DNA of 64,000 nt from Macquaria australasica. Its lineage: Eukaryota > Chordata > Actinopteri > Centrarchiformes > Percichthyidae. How positions within the stretch are numbered: the first letter of the stretch is position 1; each line of letters opens with the position of its first letter. Of this stretch, positions 42,501-55,300 are shown in pieces. Where the stretch lies: the NCBI GenBank assembly GCA_005408345.1, contig SEMN01000201.1, forward strand, positions 1 to 64,000. Direction: 5' to 3'. Below the pieces are notes generated by a model. It ran no database searches, was not told the origin of the DNA, and worked only from the letters and a program-made list of their open reading frames with translations. Both the position numbers and the translations under genes were made by a program.

Positions 42501-45500
42501 ATCAGGGACTCACCAGTCATTAGGAATCATTATAGTACCACGAATACTCCGAAATATCTGAATTAGGATTGTCACTAACAATTATTTTCATTGTTGATTG
42601 ATCTGCCAGTCATTTTCTTGATTAATTAGTTAATTCTTTGATCTATAGATCAACAGAAAAACAATGAAATATGCCATCATAATATCTTATAGTATAAGGT
42701 GATCTTCAAATGTCTTGTTTTGTCCAACCAACAATCCAAAATCCAAAGAGAATAAATTGACTATAATGTAAGACAAGGAAAAGCATCAAATCCTCACATT
42801 TGAGAATCTGGAAACATCAAAAGTTTGGCATTTTTGCATTAAAAATAACTTTTAATGAATAATCGATGATCAAAATAGTTGCAGATTAATTTTCTGTCAA
42901 TCGATCAATAGACTAATTGTTGCAGCTCTTGTCTGAATCAAAGTGCTGAACAGACAAATGCACAGACTAACGTTTTTTGATTCCAATGTTAATGACGGCA
43001 TTGTTATCAATTGTCTATAGGCAGTGCATTGTAGTTGAAAGTATTTATTTTACACCATGTTTTATATGTTCATGTTCAGTTATAAAAAGTCACCACAGCC
43101 TGCAGCCAAAACCTGAGACGTGTGCACTATAGCGAAATCTGCATTTCTTAGCTACCTGCTACTTTAACCCTCACAACGATTTCCATATCTCTCTAATATC
43201 TTTATGTGATCATAATCTTGAGTGGGAGAATCTATAAAAGAGGCCCTGGCTTGGCTCTGCGCCCACCACATTACACACACTCTAATAGAAAAGTCAAGAT
43301 ACAGCAGGATGATTAGGTTTTATAGCTGTGTTTGGGCTGGCTCACTATCCATCTTTGCTCTACTCAGCATACTTCACTGTGCCAAAGTACAGAAACAACA
43401 ATAATCTCTTGTTCCACCTTCTGTCTTTTTCCCAATCATGCTACATTTCTGAGCATTTCAATATTGTGTCACTATCTTCCCCATTGACTAAATCTGAAAG
43501 ATCTTCATGTTTACCAGCCTGGAAATAAAGAATTGACCTTCAGTAAAGTTATTATTACTGGTATTAACTGCCAGCGCTGTCTGTACTGTAGATATAACTG
43601 GAATTTACTTTATTCCCTTAAATAGCTTACTTCAGGTAAACAGCACAGTGATCTACCACTGTTGTAACACAAAGCTTATCTGCATTAGGCTTATAAACAC
43701 AAAGCATGGGTCACTGTTCACATAATGTGATCATGTTACGTGGTCCTGCTCCTCCATTCTGAGAAAACTTATAACAAATAAAATTATAAGTTGAATATAA
43801 CTCATCATATATGTATGGCCTACCTCTGGTCCTGGAGGCCCAGGTGGTCCTTGTGGCCCCATCTCACCAATTCTACCCTGTTTAAAATACAGAAAACACA
43901 TTAAAACAAAAAGAAATAAGAAACTGTGCTTTTTCCACTATAATTATTATGTTTTCCTACCTCTCTGTCACTACTTAAATAATGGGTGCCGTTTATATTT
44001 TTCATCATGAAATTGACAATGTGGATCTGACTCAATGTGATGCCACATTGTGTTTGATATGATGGAACAAAAGCTTAACTACACTGATGGGTGAAGAGCA
44101 AACAACAAACTGATCAGTCGCAACATAATGCTGCATATACACTTGGTATGTGATCAGGCATCAAGGCTACATTTAGGTCACTCAGTCAGTCATCAGACAC
44201 TTTACCCCTGACGCTGAATGGTGCTCTCTCTCTCTCACTTCATATTTAGTAACGCTTGCTTGCTTAGTCTACATTGTGTACAGTGTGAGCGTATTGTCCG
44301 GCTGCATTTGCAAATCTATGGATAAGAAAGTTGTTGTGTTTTTTTTGCTGGTGAATATTTTAGTCACAAGCAAACGGAAGCAGTTTGCTGAGTCAATACT
44401 GAATTGATTAAGTTTGGATATTGCTAACTTTAACACTACGTGCTAGTACAGCAAATCTTTTTCTTCTTCTCTAAAATTACACTGGGTGAACAATGCGGTT
44501 ATTCTGATTACTCGAGAAATGAGGTAACTTGAACTACAGCAACTGCTGATGTTGCATAGAAAGTAGGTGCTCTGCAACTGGACAGCGTCTGGACTTGTTT
44601 ATGATGCATCCTGAATAGAGAGAAGGGAGAGTTTTCAATGTTTCATCTTTTTTTTCGTAATCTGGGCTGGTTTCTGCTGTAAGCAAACAAATTGTTGTTT
44701 AAAGACATTTATTCCACTATTTCCTTCCCTCACTGGAGCTCACTACCAGCAAGTGTGCAATAAAGCCGATGTGTTGTGAATGTTACCGAGCTGACTTCAG
44801 TTTACAGGCTAACAACAACAGAGTCCAGATTTCATTGTGGTACTCTGAGTTTACTTGGCTTTGTCTATAAAAGCTGTACAAAACCTGTATAAAATGGCAT
44901 GCACACACACACATAAATATAGAAACACACATAAACATGCAAATAGCACAAATAAACACACGTCTAGGCTGCACAGACACATACACACTCACACGAACAT
45001 ACCGGTGGTCCTGGTTTCCCTCTTGGCCCGGTAGGACCAGGTGCACCAGCAGCACCCTGAAAGATACAGACATAACACCCTCAAACTGGTCTTACACACC
45101 CTTTGTGTGTGTTTGATGTCATCCATTTCCATGTAACTGAGGGCATGCCTAGATGTGCATATGTGAACAAACCCCTTATTCACATGGGACAAGGGTTATG
45201 TGGTGACTTCATGTGATTAATGTATCAACATCTGCATTTATTCACAACACAATGCATTTCTGATTTGTGGAAATGTTTTGATTAATCTTTTCCTGATTTA
45301 GCAAAGACTAAATTTCCTCTATATATTCTACTATTGTCCAGTTACTTGTCATAGCAGGAGGTAAACAGAGACCACTTCCGTGATCATTAGAAAAGTATTA
45401 TCAAGTGATGTAAGTTCTCAACAAAACACGAGTATCCTGACTGATTGGTGTGGGAAAAAAATCTCTAATGATCTTTGTATAAATTGCTGGTAATAATAGT

Positions 45501-46337
45501 TCCATGCACATAATGTTTTCAGATGGTGTGTATCTGTGTTTTCCTTAAACTCTTACTTGTGTGACAGCAGGCATACCTTATCACCCTGGTACCCCATCTC
45601 TCCTGGTTGGCCCCTTTGTCCCACTTCACCCTGAATTTCACAGTATCATACAGAGATATAACACAACACTACCATGCCACAGTGATCACAATATGACCAT
45701 AGATAAGAGATAGATACTGCAGATATAGAACCAGTACATAAAGTATATTATATAACACAATCAAATTGTTGGCTGTGTTTTTGGATTTTGTAATACGGTG
45801 AATTATGTGAGCTGGGCTACTGACACATTACACACAGATACACTGCAATAATATAAATATTTAGATCACCTTATCACCTTTCAATCCAGGCAGGCCGGCT
45901 CGTCCTGCTGGGCCCTGCCACAGGGAGAGGAAAGAAGGGATGGAAAAGTAGAAGAATCAGTCAGTTAGAGAGAAAGAGAGGAAATGGGAAAAATCTTGAG
46001 AGGAATAAGTGACTTCAATGACATAATTCTTTTCGAAGCAGGGATCTACAATCAAATGAAGCCGAGGAGGAGGAGGCTGATGATGATAAAAGTTGACATT
46101 GTGGCAAACATTTTTCTAACACTGTATTATCTTTATATATTTTGACAAGTCAGAATATGTATCTGGTGGTTTAATTTACAGTATTTTCCTAAAATTTAGA
46201 GCATTTGCAGTGGCCAATGTCTAACCTACCTGAGGTCCCACCAGACCAGACAGTCCTCGCAGTCCCTCAGGCCCCGGGTCCCCCTGTGGAGGGAAGAAGG
46301 TTCACAATGGAATTTATGTATCACAAACACACAGATC

Positions 46338-46369
<32 letters not shown>

Positions 46370-49300
46370 AACTGCTGATACTGGCTCAGGTTGTTACCTG
46401 CCACTGATTTCTTCTTGGCAGGGCCGTTATTTTGACATGAACACGATCTGCCATTTCCTACCCAGAGCATTCCTTTTTGTCACAACCTTACAACAGAACT
46501 AAGCCGTGTTGACAGTGTATCCAGTTGTTTTGTATGGGTCTGGGCTTGGCCCTGCTCACCGCTGCCACATCCACAACATCCACTCTAATTGACAGAGGCA
46601 AGGTGAGAGTGGCTAGAATGTGTGGCTAGACCGAAAAAATACTCTTTACAAGTAGGCAGACAGTTAGGCTGGCCACTGATTGGGTGGTTTTCACTGTCAC
46701 TGCAACATCATGCCAGTAGTAATGATGTTGTGGTGACGATGATGATGATGATGATGGTGTGTGTGTACTTATGTACCACACACACACAAACACATTTAAC
46801 TAAACACAGCCTTTGTACATAGGCATATAGGCATGGATTCCTTTGATATAGTGGTATAAATATATGGCATAGAAAATATAGAATAGAAAATACTTTATTG
46901 TCAACCTTTTGTGTGCAAAGGGCAGAAATCTGTCTTTGCTTGCATGTGCAAAAATCTGCTATTAAAAAGGGGTACTTTAGAATACACATTTCACATCCAG
47001 ACAGGACACAGTAAAACACATTTATATAAAGAAAACAACAGAAGCTACATTAAAAGGAGGTAGCAGGCTGTCTTCAAAAGGTGGCTGTCCCTAATGATTA
47101 AGATATTTTTTGGCAACAGGTACAAACGATTTTCTATAGATGTTTTTCTTTGCATAGGGGACTCTGTACCTTTGCCCTGTGGGCAGTAGCTAAAAGTGGT
47201 GATTAAAGGGATGGCTATGATCGTCCAAGTTTTATTGAGGAAACCAGGCAGCCTGCTCCCTTAACGTGTTTTTTCTCTTTGAGACAGCAGGAAGGCTTAA
47301 AGGAGAAGGGACTAAGACTGAAGAGACATCAAAATTTGAAGATAGTGAATACAAATTAATACAAAGACAATTGAACTTTTTATCTCACTGCTCTGCAGTG
47401 GAGTGCCCGAGACTGAAAATGGAGGAGCACTATCCTCCACCCAAACAATCAACCTGTCAGTCTGGTCAGTATACAAAAAAGTGTCAAGTGAGAGGCGAGT
47501 GAGAAAATGTGGCTTAATTTTATGTCATCAAGGACATGTGGCCTAAACTAGGAGTCCATCTGGACCCTGTAAAGTTGGTGTTTGATGCTTGCGGCTCCAC
47601 TGCGATACTTCAGCAGGATGGACACAAATCACATGCGCTTGATCAAAAGATGCTTTCAACAGAGAACACATGAAAAATGACATACTGAAAGGAGGAGATA
47701 AGCCGAGAAAAGAACTTTCCCCCAAAAAAACTCTGGCTGGTGTCTACCAGCCCTAGCTGAAGAAGTGATCTGGTGCATCAACATCCCACACAGAGCCTTT
47801 GCTCAAACTGCTGTCAAGATGTAGCCTGACTGCCAGGTGGTTAGAGATCATCCAAACCATTTTCTCCCAAAGACAAGAGATTAAAGACTTGACGAAAACC
47901 AGATTGTTGCATTCCTGCACCTCTTGTTTCAACACAACCACTGCAGCCTCAGAAAATACAATCAAACATAAAATGCTTCAGCACCCAGTATATCATATAC
48001 AGTGGGAAAAAAATAAGCAAAAACTGCTTGAAGTAAGAGCGGTAAAGCAGTAACACACACACACCCCTAAAATAAAGCTATTTTTGTCTCCACCTCACCT
48101 TTTTGCTTCTCATTCAGGCTGTGAAAGAGTGTCTGGCTGCATCACATTTGTGTTGAGTCACACACTGGCAAAGACATCAAGTGCATACCAGAACGAACAC
48201 TTGCTGCTCTGTTTCTGCTCTCTTTCTAATGATTACTTAACCAAAGCTCTAACTTTGTGTAATTGCTTTTCGATAAATGAGCATGCACAACTAGAGCCAC
48301 AAGGGCGTGATTGACACTGGGAAGTGAAAATGAGTTTTAGATTTGGATTTAGATGTCAAATTAAAGTTCTTTGTGAGATCTATCCTGTGTCAAGAATCAC
48401 TCAGCTGGAAAGTTGACTAAATATGAATTACATCAAAGATGGGATTAAGGAGGTGTAAGTATTTTGGCTCTCTTGTGTGATTACTCAAAAGTACTTACAT
48501 GCAATAATTTGTTGCTATGAAGACAAGTAACCACTACATCAGCTTTAATTATTAATAATTAATTTCTCTGATTCTAACTCTTTTGTTGTTGTTGTTGTTG
48601 TTGTTGTTGTTTTGGGTAGTGGTGGTGGTGGTGGTGGGGGGGGGTTGTGTAGTTTTTGTATAAATATATATATAATTTTGTAATTTGTTAAAACATCAAT
48701 AATACATAATTTGCAATATAAACACATTTTCTTCAGGTCCAGCCTTTTCAAGATATGAACTTTCACGGAATTGGTCAAAATACATTTAAATCATGATCCT
48801 ATCTCAACTCTATGAATTTATTAATGCTTGATGGTGTGTTGATTTGTTCCACAGAAGCTTGCAGTCACACTTGAGTCAGGACTTAATGTTCAAGAAAAAC
48901 ACACAAGGTGAAAAGGTGTAAGAACAGATTCAGTTGTGAAGTAACTAAATGTGTGCGGCACCTTAACTGAACTCTGGTCAGACAGCTTTTCTTTTGCAAG
49001 ACCTATATATATATATATAACAACGCACAATGTTTTAAAGAACAAAAGAGTCATTAAGAGGCGATCAAAACAAAGGAAAGGGACATGACGAGGACAACGA
49101 CTGTCACAGAAGAGAGTGAGAGAAGACATGCACCGGCCACATGAAGTTTTCAGACATATGATTCTGTTTCTGCTTGACCACAAATGTCGCTGTCAGTTTT
49201 TGTCACAGTGTCCACTCTTTCCAGACATCAACAAGGGCTCTGTGCTTTTTTTTTTTTTTAGGAAAAGGGATTGACGTGCCAAGGCAGGCCATAAATCAGA

Positions 49301-52300
49301 CAGCCCACCATCTCTAAATATTCTTTTAGATAACAGAGAAATGGGGCGCATTCAGTCTTTTTTTTTTCGTTAATTGTTGCCATTGTAATGTAAAACACGC
49401 AGAGATACTTGTAATTAAATCTGCTATATATAAATAAAATTGCCATACCTTGCCTTAATTACAAGCACATGTGGTGTATATACATCAATATAACCTGCTG
49501 ATTCAAACCAAACAAAACATACTTCTGCCATGTTCTTCATGTAATGTTCCAAAGACAAAATGAGGATAAGGATACCTGTGTCTAACTGAGTGAGAGTGTA
49601 TGTGCCACATCTTGTTCTTTCCAGACCATACAAAGTGATTTGTAGTGTGTCGGGTCTGACTGAGACCTAAGGTAACCTTAGTTAAACTTACACTGCTACC
49701 AGCTTCCGTTTCAGTTAATCTGGAGTGACAATGTTTTGCTTTTACAGCGACACACAGTGCCACGACCTTACGATGTCCCACATGTGCAACCCTCTCTGTG
49801 ATAATACCCTAAAGTAAACAAGTATTTGATAGTGTTTGCATGTTTCATGTCTGACTGTGTGCGTAGTAAAGATGACTTACAGCCAGTAGCTGAGGGGAAG
49901 GTTAAGAAAAGCCCATCCATCCAGATGTGTCTAGCGCACACACAGTGACCCTTCAAGCACCCCAATAAATCCCCATGCTATGAGGACAGCAAACCAGTGT
50001 AAATGAAGCTTGAAATGATGGCACAGTAAAGGTGCCAATACAGTTGTATCTGTTTTGCTGACATGAATAGGGGGGTGTTTTAGAGGCTTCTGTGGACTCA
50101 AGACTTTTTAACAGTTGGACTTTCCACAGTAAAAAAAAAAGACTGCACGCTCTCTTTTAGCCCTGTGACAGTCTTGATTATTGCTCACTGCAGTAATAAG
50201 ACAGAGCTTCCCAGGTGGTTATGCTGGTAGCATTTAAGGTTGAGGTCATTTAAGGTCAAATTTCTATATGTTTAGGGTACCTTCACTATACCAAACCATG
50301 AACAAAAGTGGTCAGAGCCCATGGTGAGGAGTGACTGCTACATACAACAGGAACGGCACAATATAAGGTGTTCCTTGCCTTGGTGACATATCTCTTCATC
50401 TAATCAGCTCATCTTGCAATATTTAAACTGATCTGTTGGAAAAAAAAACTAAACGTCTTGTCAGCAGTCACTAGTGTGTTGAATGATTACTGATGGAGAT
50501 AAGTGGGTGATTGGTCGAGAGAAAAAACGACAATGAGCTGGACCAAAGTAATATTAGACGTCATATCAATTTTATTATTATTGTATTGCAATAACCATTC
50601 ATTCTATTCTCTGTACTTCTCCATCACTATACAAACTTTAAGTTTAATTCTTCCTCTATACTTCTCTGCTGCACTTTCACAACTTTTTGGAGCTGTTGGA
50701 CTTTTTTGGCACTGTCATGCCCATGGAGTTATTAGCACTGAGGACACATGAAGTGCCGCCAAGACAGTTTAATTGTGAATCTTTCTGCCCTACTTATATT
50801 CTATTCCTTTGAGTCCCTGTGGATTACTCAGATTTCAATAGTGGCCGTCATTAAAAGTAAGAAATATGCTGCTGCCACGAAAAACACAAAACCCTGGTTT
50901 AAGTTCAGCACATCCTGCTATCCATCATCCAAACCTCAATCTAACCACTAGAGACAGACAAGTAGAAAGAAAGACGGACGGACAAGCAACTTGGAAACAA
51001 GTACAAGGAGAGACAGAAGCAGAACTGTGAGCCAAGTGAATGACAGATCAAACATAGTGCCTACCTATTTGGCATGGGAAATACATGAATAAATATGATA
51101 ACATTGCAGAACTGATACTCACCCTCAGGCCAGGAAAGCCGCTAATGCCAGCCCCACCAACAGGCCCCTGTGAAACATCACAGCAACATCCTAAGTACAC
51201 AGGACAGGACACTTACAGTATTGCACATTCCTCATTCCCAAGGCTACATTGGAAATACTGTAAGTGTGACTTTATGTTTTTATGTGCTAACATGTGGGAT
51301 GATAAAGCATCTCAACTTATTTATGTCTGAAACCCAAAAACTAATTCAAAATCAAGGCTGCTCAGTAATTTGTATCATTGACCACTGAAGTCCTGCACCA
51401 CTCTGGCACGTTCTGAAACTGAATATTATGAGACCTACCGATAAGGTAATACTATTTAATAGACTATCTATCTGTCCATCTTCTGTGACTGAATGCAATT
51501 TTTTACTTATAGAATTTGCATCAGACTTGGTGTTAAATGTTTTGTGGAAAATTTTGTGGAAAATTTTGAGGAAATTGTATCCCTTTGTTTTTGTTTTTGT
51601 GTATTTGTATTACATGCTATAAATACATTACGGAAGTGGTGACAAAAGGCTTTAACATACATGAAAAAGAATACAAAATGACTTATAATTAAACTTAATA
51701 AGTTTATGGGGGAAATAGCCTAGTACTGTGCACTTGTACACACAGTCACTGATAAGAGAGGACAAGTAACAAGCAGGAGGAGCCAGATTTTAGAGGACAG
51801 CTGAATTCACAAGGACGCAGACAAGAGTTCTCACCTCATTGCCATCAGGACCGGGAGGCCCCCTCTCCCCGGCATCACCCACCACACCCTGTGGGGGAAG
51901 TACATCCACATTCAATTTAAGAATGTCAGGCCAATTATACCCTGCACTAGCAGTATATGGCATTTCCACACAGGTGAATGAACAGTCGTTTATTTTGCTT
52001 TTTATTTCTCCTTTTTCTACTTAATCTCTATGCTTTCTGTTATGCATGGCATCCAATCTTTACTTTACATGTAGCAGTTAACATGCAATTTCCGCAAGTT
52101 GTTGATCAAGATCGAATTTGTATTGACACGGTTTGAAATAATGCTTATTTAATGAAGCATGATTAGCCATTGTATTGGTGAGCTTGCGGACTGGCTTACA
52201 ACAGCCCCGTAGGCCGCAGACTTTGATCCAGTTAGCCAGACATGAGTCAGGGTTCCAGAAAAAACCCTTCGGAGGAAAGAGACACTGGGCCGCCTGCCCG

Positions 52301-55300
52301 CTTGGCAACTTCAACACAGAGGAGCTAAGGCTTGTTTTTAAAACATTAACGTTTCACAGTGTGAGGGCCCAACCTTGACATTCCATCTGTCTCTATCTTA
52401 ATCTAACTGGATTTTTTTTTCAATGCCACCCTGGAACAAACTTGGCATTGCAGGACCTATGCCAAAACACATGGCATCAAAGATTTCCAGTGTGATTTAC
52501 CACACCTTGAATAGTGTTAAATCCTCTCAAGGAGTTATTCCTCTCTCTTCTAGTTCTCTCTCTGCACTGTTTAGCCAGTGGCCCTCGGTGTCCTGCTGCT
52601 TCAACACATTCACAAGTGATGCAGCTTACAAATGAATATCCTTTTGATGTCCCTGGGGCTTTTTTGCAGATGTGATGTACTGCTAGTTCAGGACAGTTGC
52701 ATTATGAGATGGACAACTTTTCTATTTGTTTTTACAATCTCCCTGATTTTCCAGACGAGATAACACAGACAATCACGCCTGCAGCTGTTTCCCCGTTGCT
52801 ATTGATAGATGACAAAGGTATGTATTTTTGTGTTTGGAAGCAACTATGAGCTATGGCAGAAATCGAAATTGATTCATTACGTGTCTTCCTTTGGGGCCAG
52901 GTTTTCCAACAGGACCAGGAATGCCCTAGAAAAGAAAAACAAGTGGATATATGACTCAAATATGGGGCACGAAACTGTGCTGCTCCAAAGGGGCAACAAG
53001 TTTTAGCCACTGGACTAAAACTAAGAGACGTCATTCAGGCATATGCCCAAATAGAATATAAATTTTCCTCACATTATTTCTGTAACCAAATTATTTTAAA
53101 GCCCTGAATGAAAGCTTTACGTAACTGTTGCCAAGAACATTTTACTTTTGCCCACAGGGCAAAATGCTTAAACAAAAAATCTCATGTCCTCTTCTCAAGA
53201 CATGAAGAAGAGGACATTATTAGAGATAAATGTGAACAGTATTGGGAATGAAAAATGTGTAAAAAGACCTTGACATCATGCGCACTTAATAAGAACAAAC
53301 ATCACTCACTTTCTCCCCCTCCAGCCCCGGTGGCCCAGCAATGCCAGGAGGCCCAATGAAACCCTGGAAATTAGCAATATTCCATATCACAATATTGTCT
53401 GAACACAAAAACACATTTTTCAGCAGCATAATTCTGGAGGAATATTTGGTGCCACTGGCCGGGCTGCTGAGTTACTCTGTCCATACAAATTCTCTTCACA
53501 TTCTTTGTTCAAGCTAAGCGCAAAGTGGCCACAAGCAAAATCTGGAGGGAGTTCATTGACATTAGGGTTGTACCTTAAATGTGCCTTGTGAAGTTTTATC
53601 GTAAACAAGCAAAAATTATGTTTACATTCTGTGTTATTCACCAAAATGCATTGTGTGTGTCATTGAGCTCTAACACAGGCATTTCCTTCCTCATAAAACA
53701 ATAGGAAAGCCACATTTTTTTTAAATCCAGCATTGATTACATCCATGTTTACTTGCTAGCAGTCTACTTTTTACTACTCTGTCTTCGCCTACACATTGCT
53801 GCATATCTTGATGTGTTACCTGTCGATCAGTGGAATAGGGTGAAACCATCGGCAGGAATGTGTATCATGTCATCGATGTGCGTATGCATGCTTGTGCGTA
53901 GATGATAAACGAAACGAGGACCCACTCATAGAAAAACAGCTCCGTAGCGCTGCTCGAGGTCAAAAACTCCACAGGGAACCTTTAAATAGCTGTTTGTACA
54001 TGATGTCCTCATGATGATGTCCTCATCAAGACTTTCATGTTGTGCATTGGAGAAGTTTTCTGCTATTATGAATATGATGTGGGCAGGATCTGTGTCCGTA
54101 CCTCCAAGTTGGAGACCATGAATCAATCAAATTTTTGTAGCAAATAAAAAGCTAAGGAGATTTCTTTCCCTTTCTTACACCTCCAACACACTGACAGCAT
54201 CATTCCATTGGTTTGAGCTACAAGTTCTTACTGTTTCAGGATGAGGATGTGTTGGCTTTATCAAACACACGCAGTGAATTAATCCAACACATGCAAGTCG
54301 TTGCATAGCCTTGAGGTGCTGGAATATCTGCTGATGTGCCAGCCATTACAAGTAAAGGCCTATCATTTTATAATTGGTTGTGTTTTGTAGGCTAACATAT
54401 ATCCCAAAAATAAAGCTATTCCAGCCACCAAAATATTAGATATGAAAACTGCTTGTGACTGCTTTGTTTTTACAGATAACACACAGTCACAGCCACTTAC
54501 CCCCACATCATAATTTTTTATATAAAACCTTAAAAAACATTAGCTGTACTGTCATTCTGGACATGATAACTGAGCTTTTTTTTTCCAGGTAGCATTAAAG
54601 TATTTATGTCAGTTGGCATAGGTTGTAGTCGGTATGTATGAGTAATTTGCGCAACCCTCCCTCTCTCCTTCTTTTTCTCTCTCACCCACTCTCACACTCA
54701 TATCTTAGTATTGTGCTGTCTGTCTTTCCTGGCTCTTTTTCACCCCGCCCAGCTATCCTCTTTCTCTGAGCTGCAACGCGCCACTTAAGTCCCTTCTATC
54801 ACTAGCTTATTTGACCCCCTTCTGTCTGCTTTCATACTTTCTCCTATCTGTTTGTCTTCCATCCTCTTCTCTTTCTTCTGTTCTCCTGTTTTTTGGGGGT
54901 TATTCCTGCTTGCTAAGGAATGAGCCACAGTAAGAAGAACCAGTCAGCCTTTATAGAGACAACCCAGAGCCCGGACCAGCCCCCACAAGCAGTCTCACAT
55001 CAGACAGTATGTCAGAAATACAACTCAGCTCCCGGGAAGTCTCTCTGGAGCAAGGCTGAGGGCCTGACACTGTCCTAATCCTTTCAGGAAATTAAGTGCT
55101 GCTGAAGAAAAGAGGGCAGAATGAGAGCAGAGAGCCACTTGTACTTACACGGACACCTTTAGGCCCTGGGTTACCTTGTGGCCCCGCTGAGCCCTGCAAC
55201 AAAGGAAAGACTGGTGAGGAGGACCTATTGTCACAGTGCATGCAAGCTCAGTGATTTCACATGGTGAGACAAAGCTAAACACATCAGACTCTGAATGGCC

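Noticed and set aside
52190..52310. GC-rich patch as promoter or CpG island
   Set aside because: Too short and with no TATA, initiator or exon nearby; left only as a note in the exon 7 entry.
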